23,540 bases of DNA, taken from the NCBI RefSeq assembly GCF_943913695.1, contig NZ_CALTZE010000055.1:1-23540 (forward strand). The letters run 5' to 3'. How positions within the stretch are numbered: the stretch's first letter is position 1; every line of letters begins with the position of its first letter. Below the pieces are notes generated by a model, which searched no databases, was not told the origin of the DNA, and worked only from the letters and a program-made list of their open reading frames with translations. Positions 7,185 to 14,117 of the stretch are shown piece after piece. A program made the translations under genes and the position numbers. Source of the DNA: an uncultured Marmoricola sp. GTDB lineage: Bacteria > Actinomycetota > Actinomycetes > Propionibacteriales > Nocardioidaceae.

Positions 7185-7499
7185 GTGAAGACCCCGATCC
7201 AGATGCTCCACGACCGCCTGCTGGTGGCGGTCGACGAGGCGGGGGAGCGCCGCTCGAGCGGCGGCATCCTGATCCCGGCCACGGCTGCGCTGGGCGGCAA
7301 GCGGCTGACGTGGTGCCGGGTCGTGGCCGCCGGTCCCCACGTGCGCGCCATCGAGGTCGGCGACCGGGTGCTCTTCGACACCGACGAGCGGGCCGAGGTC
7401 GAGGTCAACGGCGAGCTCTACGTCGTGGTGCGCGAGCGCGACATCCACGCGCTCGCGGCCGACCGCCTCGGCGACGCGCAGACCGGCCTCTACCTGTAG
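7185..7499 (+). CDS. GroES-like co-chaperonin family protein
   Basis: A 104-residue Cpn10-fold protein. MLHDRLLVAVDEAGERRSSGGILIPATA corresponds to the first strands and the mobile loop of GroES, where GGILIP is the GroEL-binding tripeptide region. VEVNGELYVVVRERDIHA is the usual C-terminal hairpin, followed by a 15-residue tail not found in standard GroES. It is not next to groEL, so it is probably the divergent actinobacterial paralogue, not the main co-chaperonin. The start is the GTG at 7185, 13 nt after the DUF3618 stop; ATG 7203 is possible. Confidence 0.85.
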   Translation: MKTPIQMLHDRLLVAVDEAGERRSSGGILIPATAALGGKRLTWCRVVAAGPHVRAIEVGDRVLFDTDERAEVEVNGELYVVVRERDIHALAADRLGDAQTGLYL

Positions 7500-7551
7500 C
7501 GCGTCCCGCTGCGAGCAGGCCCTCGATTTCATCGCGCGGCCGGCCCGCTGC

Positions 7552-7557
7552 TATGGT
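7552..7557 (+). promoter_or_regulatory. -10 box upstream of tRNA-Lys
   Basis: TATGGT lies 21 nt before the tRNA 5' end in an otherwise GC-rich 79-bp gap. The -35 region (TTCATC near 7528) is weak. Confidence 0.4.
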
Positions 7558-7578
7558 TCTGGTCGCCCTCAGGGCACT

Positions 7579-7654
<76 letters not shown>

Positions 7655-7664
7655 CGCGAACGCG

Positions 7665-7699
7665 ACGAGGCCCGCCCCCCATAGGGGAGCGGGCCTCGT
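7665..7699. terminator. Bidirectional hairpin terminator, tRNA-Lys / metalloprotease
   Basis: Arms 7665-7680 and 7684-7699 pair over 16 positions with one mismatch around a 3-nt loop (ATA). It lies 11 nt after the tRNA and 16 nt after the stop of the convergent protease gene. There is no U-tract, as is usual in high-GC actinomycetes. Confidence 0.75.
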
Positions 7700-7715
7700 G
7701 CGTGCTGCGGGTGGC

Positions 7716-8549
7716 TCAGTAGACCGAGCGCACGCCGTTGCCGTCCTGCGTGCTCCACTCCAGGTCGGAGGAGCCGCCGTTGCACTGCGGGTAGTGCATG
7801 ATCGAGACGCTGTCGTAGGCCGTCAGCGGACGCCAGTTGTTGTCCTCGAAGCAGGCGCCGGCCTCGGGGCGGGTGTGCTCGTGACGGAAGCCGAGCACGT
7901 GACCGAGCTCGTGGCCCATGATGTCGCTCGGCTCCCAGTTGCCGGAGCTCTGCAGCGCGCTGGCGTTGACGAGCACGTTGCGCTGGCTCTTGGGGCTGCT
8001 GGGGAAGAACGCCCGCGCGATGTACTGCGTGGTGCTGGTCGGCTCCACAGAGAAGACCACGTTGCTGTTGCCGGTGTTGCAGTTGGCGTCCTGGGAGGAG
8101 ACGTAGGTGAAGTTGACCCCGGAGGTCGCGGACTCCCACAGGTTGCCGCCGGTCTGGGTGGCGCTGACGATCGCGGCCTTGCTGGAGCCGAAGGAGTTGC
8201 TCACGCAGTAGGTCAGGTTGCGCGCCTGGGCGGTGGTCCACAGGTCGTCGGAGCCGTAGATGGTGTTCACGACGAGCTGGTTGCTCCTGTCGGCCTCGTC
8301 GTCGGTGGCGACCATGCGCTCGTAGTACTCACGCAGCAGCTTGGTGCTCTTGACCGGCACGTCGCCGTTGACGACGTAGACGCCGTGGCTGTCGCGGTAG
8401 GTGTCGGCCTTGAACTCCGCGAAGGTCGGGACCTCCGAGCCCTCCTTCGCGACGTCGGCGGTGGCCGGGTTGGCGGCGAAGGGGGCGAGCCCCGCTGCGA
8501 GGACGGCGGCGGTCGCCGCGGCGAGCGTGGCGAGGCGGGTGCGCTTCAT
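7716..8549 (-). CDS. Secreted zinc metalloprotease (metzincin, M57/astacin-like)
   Basis: A 277-residue preprotein. The Sec signal peptide (Lys/Arg start, Ala-rich core, likely cut after ATA near residue 31) precedes a propeptide-like region. The catalytic domain has HELGHVLGFRHEH with H213, E214, H217 and H223, and the Met-turn SIMHY with M251. Met and Tyr in that motif are the astacin/metzincin pattern; the zinc motif also fits peptidase family M57. Four cysteines (115, 157, 233, 256) allow two disulfides, as expected for an exported enzyme. The ATG at 8549 is chosen because GAAGGAA lies 5 nt upstream and it begins the signal peptide. The targets are unknown. Confidence 0.88.
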   Translation of the reverse strand: MKRTRLATLAAATAAVLAAGLAPFAANPATADVAKEGSEVPTFAEFKADTYRDSHGVYVVNGDVPVKSTKLLREYYERMVATDDEADRSNQLVVNTIYGSDDLWTTAQARNLTYCVSNSFGSSKAAIVSATQTGGNLWESATSGVNFTYVSSQDANCNTGNSNVVFSVEPTSTTQYIARAFFPSSPKSQRNVLVNASALQSSGNWEPSDIMGHELGHVLGFRHEHTRPEAGACFEDNNWRPLTAYDSVSIMHYPQCNGGSSDLEWSTQDGNGVRSVY

Positions 8550-8601
8550 CAGGTTTCCTTCGGTCGTGGTCGTGACTCGGAAAACCATCCGCTGTGCGAG
8601 C

Positions 8602-8627
8602 CGGGCCGGTGAAGGCCCTCCGGCCCG
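8602..8627 (-). repeat. Inverted repeat in the protease leader
   Basis: CGGGCCGG and CCGGCCCG (8602-8609 and 8620-8627) are separated by 10 nt. They lie 53 nt upstream of the protease start, inside the 198-bp gap between that gene and tRNA-His. This could be an mRNA leader hairpin or an operator. I saw no convincing promoter here. Confidence 0.4.
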
Positions 8628-8709
8628 CCGTCTCGTGAAATGCACGACTCTGCAACGCGCTCACTCTCTGAAACGCTGCGTCGCTGGGCGGGGAGCGGGA
8701 GACGGCAGA

Positions 8710-8739
8710 AGGACCCGCAGGCGCACGCCTGCGGGTCCT
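8710..8739 (-). terminator. Hairpin terminator downstream of tRNA-His
   Basis: A perfect 14-bp stem (arms 8710-8723 and 8726-8739) around a 2-nt centre lies 8 nt beyond the tRNA CCA end. It is followed on the minus strand by TCTGCC. Confidence 0.8.
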
Positions 8740-8747
8740 CCTGGTGG

Positions 8748-8824
8748 TGGGGTGAGCGACGGGGCTTGAACCCGCGACCCCCGCGACCACAACGCGGTGC
8801 TCTACCAGCTGAGCTACGCCCACC
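8748..8824 (-). tRNA. tRNA-His (anticodon GUG)
   Basis: The minus strand reads G(-1) then GTGGGCG pairing with CGCTCAC, and C73 faces the extra G, the tRNA-His identity feature. The anticodon loop TTGTGGT gives GUG. T-loop TTCAAGC is present and CCA is encoded. It lies just downstream of orn on the same strand, a neighbourhood also known in other actinomycetes. Confidence 0.98.
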
Positions 8825-8865
8825 ATGACCTGCGAGCGGCGTACCGCCGCAAGGCCGCGCCGAGT

Positions 8866-9519
8866 CTAACGGCTGGGGTGGGCGTCGTCCGAATCGGGCC
8901 GCCGGTCTGCCGTGTGGCCGGTCAGGGCGCCCTGGTGTGCGCGCGCGATCCGCTGGGCCTCGGAGGAGTCGGGCCCGGGGGAGGGCCGGAAGACGGCCTC
9001 GCGGTAGTAGCGCAGCTCCTCGATGCTCTCGCGGATGTCGGCGAGCGCGCGGTGGCCGCCGCCCTTGGCCGGGGCGTTGTAGTAGGCCCGGGGGAACCAC
9101 CGTCGCGAGAGCTCCTTGATGGAGGAGACGTCGACGATGCGGTAGTGCAGCGTGGCGTCGAGGTCGGGCATGTCGCGTGCCAGGAACCCGCGGTCGGTCG
9201 CCACGGAGTTGCCGGCGAGCGGCGGGCGGCTGCCCTCCGGGCAGTGCTCGGCGACGTATTCCAGCACCAGCTTCTCCGCCTCGCCGAGCGAGACGCCGGC
9301 GTCGAGCTCCTCGAGCAGTCCCGAGGTCACGTGCATCTCGCGCACGAAGGGGATCATCTGGTCCAGCGCCGCCTGCGGCGGGCGGATCACGACGTCGACG
9401 CCCTCACCGAGGACCTGGAGGTCGAAGTCGGTGACGAGCGCGGCGACCTCGATCAGGGCGTCTGCCCCCAGGTCGAGCCCGGTCATCTCACAGTCGATCC
9501 ACACCAGTCGTTCGCTCAC
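8866..9519 (-). CDS. orn: Oligoribonuclease (DEDDh 3'-5' exoribonuclease)
   Basis: A 217-residue cytoplasmic exonuclease that degrades di- to pentaribonucleotides, including pGpG, to mononucleotides. All DEDDh residues are present: D9 and E11 (WIDCEMTGLDL), D109 (NSVATDRGFLA), H156 (GGGHRALADI) and D161. The C-terminus carries about 25 extra polar residues beyond the usual end. The GTG at 9519 has no Shine-Dalgarno sequence. A TAGGGT box sits 8 nt upstream, so the mRNA is probably leaderless. Divergent from the deaminase gene across 49 bp. Confidence 0.96.
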   Translation of the reverse strand: MSERLVWIDCEMTGLDLGADALIEVAALVTDFDLQVLGEGVDVVIRPPQAALDQMIPFVREMHVTSGLLEELDAGVSLGEAEKLVLEYVAEHCPEGSRPPLAGNSVATDRGFLARDMPDLDATLHYRIVDVSSIKELSRRWFPRAYYNAPAKGGGHRALADIRESIEELRYYREAVFRPSPGPDSSEAQRIARAHQGALTGHTADRRPDSDDAHPSR

Positions 9520-9527
9520 AAGGGGGC

Positions 9528-9533
9528 ACCCTA
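9528..9533 (-). promoter_or_regulatory. -10 box for orn, leaderless start
   Basis: TAGGGT on the minus strand is followed by 8 nt and the GTG start. The absence of an AGG-rich site supports a leaderless mRNA. Confidence 0.45.
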
Positions 9534-9568
9534 TCCGCGCGCCGCCCGGGCCCTGCGATGCTGCCGTG

Positions 9569-10615
9569 ATGCACGCCTCATCCGCACACCCGCTCAGCGA
9601 CTTCGTGGCCGGTCTCCCCAAGGCCGAGCTGCACGTGCACCACATCGGCTCGGCCTCGCCGCGGATCGTCTCCGAGCTCGCGCAGCGCCACCCGGGCACG
9701 GTGCCGAGCGACCCCGCCGCGCTGCGCGACTTCTTCACCTTCCGCGACTTCGCGCACTTCATCGAGGTCTACCTCGCGGTGGTGGAGCTGGTGCGCGACC
9801 CCGAGGACGTCCGGCTGCTCACCTACGAGATCGCCCGCGACCTGGCGACCACTCAGCAGGTCAGGTACGCCGAGCTCACCTGCACGCCCTTCACCTCCGT
9901 CGCCGCGGGGGTCCCGATCGAGGGCTACACCGAGGCGATCGAGGACGCCCGGGTCGCGGCGGAGCGCGACCACGGCATCGTGCTGCGCTGGATCTACGAC
10001 ATCCCGGGGGAGTCCGGGCTGCCGGCCGCCGAGGCGACGCTGCGCCACGCGCTCGACCACCGGACCGACGCGCTGGTCGGCTTCGGTCTCGGGGGGCCGG
10101 AGATCGGCGTGCCGCGGCCGCAGTTCGCGCCGTACTTCGAGCAGGCGCGCGCGGCCGGCCTGCACTCGGTGCCGCACGCCGGTGAGACCACCGGACCCGA
10201 GACGGTGTGGGACGCCCTGCACCACCTCGGTGCCGAGCGGATCGGGCACGGTGTCTCCGCGGCGCAGGACCCCGCCCTGCTCGCACACCTGGCCGAGCAC
10301 CGGATCCCGCTGGAGGTCTGCCCGACCTCCAACCTCGCCACCGGCGCCGTCGCCTCGCTCGAGGAGCACCCGCTGCGCGCGCTGCGTGACGCCGGTGTCG
10401 TGGTCACGGTCAACAGCGACGACCCGCCGATGTTCGGCACCACCCTCAACGACGAGTACCTCGTCGCCGCCGAGCTGCTCGACCTCGACGCCCAGGGGCT
10501 CGCCTCGCTGGCGAGCACCGCCGTCGACTGCTCCTTCGCACCCGACGAGCTCAAGCGCACGCTGCGCGGCGAGATCGCGGCGTACGCCGAGGCTGCCCGG
10601 GCGACCGGTCAGTAG
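9569..10615 (+). CDS. Adenosine deaminase family amidohydrolase
   Basis: A 348-residue TIM-barrel deaminase. Metal and catalytic residues are in place: H22 and H24 (AELHVHH), H203 and E206 (HAGET), H227 (ERIGHG), D284 and D285 (NSDDP). The segment after the first metal motif is HHIGSAS, where true adenosine deaminases have H-L-D-G-A/T. The missing Asp normally helps bind the ribose, so the substrate may be another adenine-ring compound such as aminodeoxyfutalosine. No menaquinone gene is nearby to support that. The ATG at 9569 follows a GATGCT box by 6 nt. The gene converges on, and overlaps by 7 bp, the SDR gene. Confidence 0.85.
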   Translation: MHASSAHPLSDFVAGLPKAELHVHHIGSASPRIVSELAQRHPGTVPSDPAALRDFFTFRDFAHFIEVYLAVVELVRDPEDVRLLTYEIARDLATTQQVRYAELTCTPFTSVAAGVPIEGYTEAIEDARVAAERDHGIVLRWIYDIPGESGLPAAEATLRHALDHRTDALVGFGLGGPEIGVPRPQFAPYFEQARAAGLHSVPHAGETTGPETVWDALHHLGAERIGHGVSAAQDPALLAHLAEHRIPLEVCPTSNLATGAVASLEEHPLRALRDAGVVVTVNSDDPPMFGTTLNDEYLVAAELLDLDAQGLASLASTAVDCSFAPDELKRTLRGEIAAYAEAARATGQ

Positions 10616-11382
10616 CCGCCGACCAGCCCTCCGTCGACGCGCACCTGCTCGCCGGTGACATAGCTGGCTGCGGTGCTCGCGAGGAAGGCGACGACGGCGC
10701 CGAACTCGGCCGGGTCGCCATACCTCCCGGCGGGGATCGCCCCCTGTGAGGCCGCGCGCGTCTCCTCGAGGCTGCGCCCCGATCGCTCGGCCGCCGACTG
10801 GTCGAGCGAGGCGAGCCGGTCGGTCGCGATGCGTCCGGGCAGCACCATGTTGACCGTGACGCCGTCGGCGGCGACGGCACCGGCGAGCGTCTTGAGGTAG
10901 GCCGCCAGCGCCGCGCGGCCGACGTTGGAGGAGGTCAGCGCGGGGATCGGCTGCTGTACGCCGCTCGAGCCGACGGCGAGCACGCGTCCGAAGCCGCGCT
11001 CGCGCATGCCGGGCACCACGGCCGAGACGAGCGCGACGTGCCGCAGCAGCAGCAGGTCGACGGCGGCCTGCGCCTGCTCGGGGGTGAAGTCGTCGGCGGT
11101 GCCGGGCGGGGGGCCGCCCCCGTTGAGGACGAGCACGTCGACGGGGCCGAACGCCGCCTCGGTCTCGCTCACCAGCCGGTCGACCACGCCCTCCTCGCCC
11201 AGGTCGGCCACGATGCCGTGCGCCGCGGGCAGCGACCCGGCCAGCTCGCGCACCAGCCCCTCGCGGCGGCCGACCACGACGACGCGCGCGCCCTCGTCGG
11301 CCAGCGCGAGCGCCGAGGCGCGGCCCAGCCCGGCCGTGGAGCCGAGCACGAGAGCGACCCTGCCGCGCAGTCCGAGATCCAT
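10609..11382 (-). CDS. SDR-family oxidoreductase lacking the YxxxK motif
   Basis: A 257-residue Rossmann-fold protein of the short-chain dehydrogenase superfamily. The dinucleotide motif is GSTAGLG (14-20), and LNGGGPPPG (87-95) takes the place of NNAG. Catalytic Ser may be S139 or S140, but the expected Tyr and Lys are missing: the segment reads TSSNVGRAALAAYLKTL. A 3-oxoacyl-ACP-reductase-like SDR subgroup with this layout is known and has no assigned activity. It may be inactive as a reductase or use other residues. AGGAGGA lies 5 nt before the ATG. It follows the lhgO-like gene by 29 bp on the same strand. Confidence 0.88.
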   Translation of the reverse strand: MDLGLRGRVALVLGSTAGLGRASALALADEGARVVVVGRREGLVRELAGSLPAAHGIVADLGEEGVVDRLVSETEAAFGPVDVLVLNGGGPPPGTADDFTPEQAQAAVDLLLLRHVALVSAVVPGMRERGFGRVLAVGSSGVQQPIPALTSSNVGRAALAAYLKTLAGAVAADGVTVNMVLPGRIATDRLASLDQSAAERSGRSLEETRAASQGAIPAGRYGDPAEFGAVVAFLASTAASYVTGEQVRVDGGLVGGY

Positions 11383-11411
11383 GGGGTTCCTCCTGGGACG
11401 GTGGGTGGCGG

Positions 11412-12632
11412 TCAGCCGGCGGCAGGACCGCTGAGCAGCTCGGTGACGACGTGCTCGGCGATGGCCAGGCTCGATGTCGCTGCCGGGGAGGGGGCGTTGC
11501 GCAGCGCCGTCACCCGGCCGCGGTGGGAGATGCGGAAGTCCTCGACCAGCGAGCCGTCGCGCTCCAGCGCCTGGGCTCGTACGCCGCTCGGCCCGGGCAC
11601 GACGTCGTCGGCCCGCAGCTCCGGCACGTAGCGGCGGGCTGCGGCGACGAAGCGCCGCTTGCTGAGCGAGCCGGTCATCTCGCGGACACCGGTGCGCCAG
11701 TGCTGGCGGGCGAAGCGCCGGAAGCCGTCGTAGGCCACGACCTCGCGCAGGTCACCCCAGCCCACCGTGCGCCAGTCGTATCCCTCGCGGGCCAGGGCGA
11801 GCACCGCGTTGGGGCCGACCATGACCTCACCGTCGACCCGGGGCGTGAGGTGGACGCCGAGGAAGGGGTAGCGCGGGTCCGGCACGGGGTAGACCAGGCC
11901 GCGCACGAGCGAGCGACGCTCCGGGCGCAGCAGCCAGTACTCCCCCCGGAAGGGCACCACCTGCGGGGCAGCGTCGTCGCCGGCCGCGCGCGCCGTGTGG
12001 TCCGACCACAGGCCGGTGCACAGCACCACCCGGTCGAAGCTCTCGGTCTCGGTGGCGCCGTCGGCCGCGCGCGCGGTCAGCCGGACCTCGCGGCCGGTGT
12101 CGTCGATGCCGGTGACCTCCAGCCCGAGCCGCACCCGGCCGCCGTCGGCCTCGACGAGCTCGCCGAGGCGGCGGGTGACGGCGGCGAAGTCGACGATGGC
12201 GGTCGAGGGGGAGTGCAGCCCCGCGACGCCGCGCACGTGCGGCTCGATCTCGCGCAGCTCGCCCGGACCGAGGCGGCGTACGCCGGGAACGCCGTTGGCG
12301 TGGGCACGCTCCTCAATGCCGGCCAGGCGGCCCGCCTCGGCCTCGTCCAGCGCGACGAGCACCTTGCCGATCTCGTCGTAGGCCAGGTCGTGCTGCTCGC
12401 AGAAGTCGCGCAGCAGCCCCACGCCGCGGCGGCACAGGGTGGCCTTGAGCGAGCCCGGCACGTAGTAGAGCCCGGCGTGCACGACCCCGGAGTTGCGGCC
12501 GGTCTGGTGGGCCGCCAGGCGCTGCTCCTTCTCCCATAGCGTGACCCGCGCGCCGGGGTCCTGCTCCTGGATCCGGCGGGCCACGGCGGCGCCCAGGATG
12601 CCGCCGCCCACCACGGCGTAGGAAGTCCTCAC
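11412..12632 (-). CDS. lhgO: L-2-hydroxyglutarate oxidase family FAD enzyme (LhgO)
   Basis: A 406-residue DAO-fold flavoprotein expected to oxidise L-2-hydroxyglutarate to 2-oxoglutarate and pass electrons to the respiratory chain. FAD motif: VVGGGILGAAVARR (7-20). The HQTGRNSGVVHAGLYYVPGS segment (about 42-61) is strongly characteristic of the LhgO/L2HGDH family, and PFRGEYWLL and NAPSPAATSSLAIA are further family blocks. The GTG at 12632 is chosen because the flavin motif starts within its first ten residues; the 26 extra upstream codons are Arg/Pro-rich and non-conserved. It has no clear Shine-Dalgarno. Probably co-transcribed with the SDR gene. Confidence 0.9.
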   Translation of the reverse strand: MRTSYAVVGGGILGAAVARRIQEQDPGARVTLWEKEQRLAAHQTGRNSGVVHAGLYYVPGSLKATLCRRGVGLLRDFCEQHDLAYDEIGKVLVALDEAEAGRLAGIEERAHANGVPGVRRLGPGELREIEPHVRGVAGLHSPSTAIVDFAAVTRRLGELVEADGGRVRLGLEVTGIDDTGREVRLTARAADGATETESFDRVVLCTGLWSDHTARAAGDDAAPQVVPFRGEYWLLRPERRSLVRGLVYPVPDPRYPFLGVHLTPRVDGEVMVGPNAVLALAREGYDWRTVGWGDLREVVAYDGFRRFARQHWRTGVREMTGSLSKRRFVAAARRYVPELRADDVVPGPSGVRAQALERDGSLVEDFRISHRGRVTALRNAPSPAATSSLAIAEHVVTELLSGPAAG

Positions 12633-12747
12633 GCGGCACAGGCTGCCACGCCGCGGCCCCAGCCCGCCGCGAGGCTGGGTCGAAAGGCTGGGAGTCGTAC
12701 GCCGCGACACGCCGGGTGACCTGCGACGACGAGGTCTACGACAGGCC

Positions 12748-12753
12748 TAGCGT
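12748..12753 (+). promoter_or_regulatory. -10 box for the 29-codon ORF
   Basis: TAGCGT is followed by GCACAC (6 nt) and the ATG at 12760, the exact spacing of the other leaderless starts in this window. Confidence 0.4.
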
Positions 12754-12759
12754 GCACAC

Positions 12760-12849
12760 ATGAGCACTGGGCTGAAGTTCGTCGTGGAGATCCTCAGGCA
12801 GCTCGTCGTCATCATGTTCTACCTGCTCCGCCAGGGCAGCAAGGCCTGA
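12760..12849 (+). CDS. Candidate 29-residue hydrophobic small protein
   Basis: The frame starts MSTGLKFVVEIL and ends LLRQGSKA. The middle (about residues 6-24) is a hydrophobic helix with charged residues at E10, R13 and R24, and a basic C-terminus. It could be a single membrane or amphipathic membrane-surface helix. Support comes from the TAGCGT box exactly 6 nt before the ATG and from third-position GC bias. I do not recognise a family. Function is unknown. Confidence 0.5.
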   Translation: MSTGLKFVVEILRQLVVIMFYLLRQGSKA

Positions 12850-12905
12850 TCCGACGAGGAGACCGCCGGGTCACCCCGGCGGCCGGTGGCGTGCCCGCGG
12901 CCACC

Positions 12906-12911
12906 TAGCAT
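12906..12911 (+). promoter_or_regulatory. -10 box for the thioesterase-like gene, leaderless start
   Basis: TAGCAT is followed by 7 nt and the GTG at 12919. No Shine-Dalgarno sequence is present. Confidence 0.45.
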
Positions 12912-12918
12912 CCGGCGA

Positions 12919-13701
12919 GTGGCGTACTTCGAACGGCTCGACGGGTCCACCTCGCGTGCGACCTTCCGGGCGACCGAGCACACCAGCGGCGCGTGGCAGC
13001 TCGAGGACCAGCACGTCGCCCCCTCCCTCGGCCTGCTCGTGCATCTCGTGGAGCAGGACCGCGACCGGCGCCGCGACGACGCCCTGGTGCTGACGCGGTT
13101 GAGCTTCGACATCCTCGGCGTGATGCCGGTCGGGGAGCTGACCTCCACCGTGCGGGTGGTGCGCCCCGGCCGCACGATCGAGCTTGTCGAGGCGGCGCTG
13201 CAGCACGACGGCCGCGACGCCGTGGTGCTGCGGGCCTGGCTGATGCGGCCCGGCGACACCGCGGCTCTCGCCGGGTCCGACCTCCAGCCGATCCCAGGTC
13301 CTGACGAGATGCCGCGCTGGGACGCGGCCGGCTTCTGGCAGGGCGGCTTCATCGCGTCGGTGGAGGTGCGGCGTACGTCGCTGGCTCCGGGGCGTGGCCG
13401 CTTCTGGGTGCGTACGCCGCTCCCGCTGGTGGGCGGGGAGCCGGTCAGCTCCTTGGCCGCCACGGTGGGGCTGCTCGACATCGCCAACGGCATGGCGGTG
13501 CGGGTCGACCCGCGCGAGGTCCTCTTCCCCAACCTCGACCTGACCGCCCACCTCTTCCGCCAGCCGTCCGGCGGCTGGGTCGGCTTCGACACCACCGTCT
13601 CCTTCGCCGCCGACGGCATAGGCCTGACCAGCAGCGTGATCCACGACGTCGACGGCCCGATCGGCACCCTCGCCCAGTCCCTCACCGTCCGCCCCCGCTG
13701 A
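12919..13701 (+). CDS. Thioesterase family protein (tandem hotdog acyl-CoA thioesterase-like)
   Basis: A 260-residue protein resembling the actinobacterial thioesterase family with two hotdog halves. The N-terminal half has ISRATF/TEHTSGAWQ-type strands and LTRLSFDILGVMPVGELTSTVRVVRPGRTIE, a typical hotdog acyl-binding segment. The C-terminal half has PLVGGEPVSSLAATVGLLDIANGM followed by NLDLTAHLFRQPSGGWVGFDT and ends at TLAQSLTVRP, matching the second hotdog. The expected role is hydrolysis of acyl-CoA; chain length is unknown. The GTG start is supported by the -10 box 7 nt upstream. A hairpin and tRNA-Arg follow. Confidence 0.85.
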   Translation: MAYFERLDGSTSRATFRATEHTSGAWQLEDQHVAPSLGLLVHLVEQDRDRRRDDALVLTRLSFDILGVMPVGELTSTVRVVRPGRTIELVEAALQHDGRDAVVLRAWLMRPGDTAALAGSDLQPIPGPDEMPRWDAAGFWQGGFIASVEVRRTSLAPGRGRFWVRTPLPLVGGEPVSSLAATVGLLDIANGMAVRVDPREVLFPNLDLTAHLFRQPSGGWVGFDTTVSFAADGIGLTSSVIHDVDGPIGTLAQSLTVRPR

Positions 13702-13719
13702 GGGCGCTGGAGCGACCTG

Positions 13720-13760
13720 CTCCGCGGATCTCACGCACCAGGTACGTCGGATCCGCGGAG
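13720..13760. terminator. Bidirectional hairpin between the thioesterase gene and tRNA-Arg
   Basis: CTCCGCGGATC (13720-13730) and GATCCGCGGAG (13750-13760) form a perfect 11-bp stem with a 19-nt loop. It lies 18 nt after the CDS stop and 17 nt beyond the tRNA 3' end. Confidence 0.65.
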
Positions 13761-13777
13761 AGGAGGCACCGCAGCGG

Positions 13778-13851
13778 CGCCCCCGGCAGGACTCGAACCT
13801 GCGACCTAGAGATTAGAAGGCTCTTGCTCTATCCAGCTGAGCTACAGGGGC
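13778..13851 (-). tRNA. tRNA-Arg (anticodon UCU)
   Basis: Acceptor GCCCCTG pairs with CGGGGGC (one G-U). The anticodon loop CTTCTAA gives UCU and the T-loop is TTCGAGT. The discriminator is G and CCA is not encoded. Its 5' 34 bases plus 12 bp of 5' flank recur in diverged form at 18081-18126. Confidence 0.97.
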
Positions 13852-13863
13852 TGACGACGCACG
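13818..13863. repeat. Putative attachment-site repeat, tRNA-Arg copy
   Basis: A 46-bp direct repeat with 18081-18126: 40 of 46 positions identical, including an 11-bp run ATCCAGCTGAG and a 12-bp run ACAGGGGCTGAC. This copy spans the anticodon loop to the 5' end of intact tRNA-Arg and its upstream flank. Confidence 0.85.
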
Positions 13864-13869
13864 AGTGTA
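13864..13869 (-). promoter_or_regulatory. -10 box for tRNA-Arg
   Basis: TACACT on the minus strand lies 12 nt before the tRNA 5' end, the same spacing as at tRNA-Leu. It sits one base outside the 46-bp repeat, on the island side. Confidence 0.45.
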
Positions 13870-14117
13870 GGTGGGTCGGACCCTTCCGCCGTCGTCGCAG
13901 CGGGCCGGACAGCTCAGTGGGGACCACTGCGGGGCGTTGCGGTGCCCGCTCCGGCCGCTGCCGTGGTGGGCGGCTTCCATGGACGCTTCCAGCAGGACCG
14001 CTCGGCGACGTACCCGCCCGAGCAGCTCAGCCGGCTCTCGCATCCCTTCGGCGGCTGGCACAGCAGCAGGCGCGCGGGCCGAGGCGAGTGCTCGGTGTGC
14101 CGGACGCTGAGGCTGTC

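Noticed and set aside
8760..8830. Plus-strand reading frames across tRNA-His (RGLNPRPPRPQ...)
   Set aside because: These are the familiar antisense readings of a tRNA gene, not proteins.
13705..13717. CGCTGGAGCGACC, shared with the centre of the palindrome at 1166-1213
   Set aside because: Only 13 bp match and the outer arms (GACGTCATCA, TGATGACGTC) are missing. It lies next to an unrelated hairpin and is probably chance.
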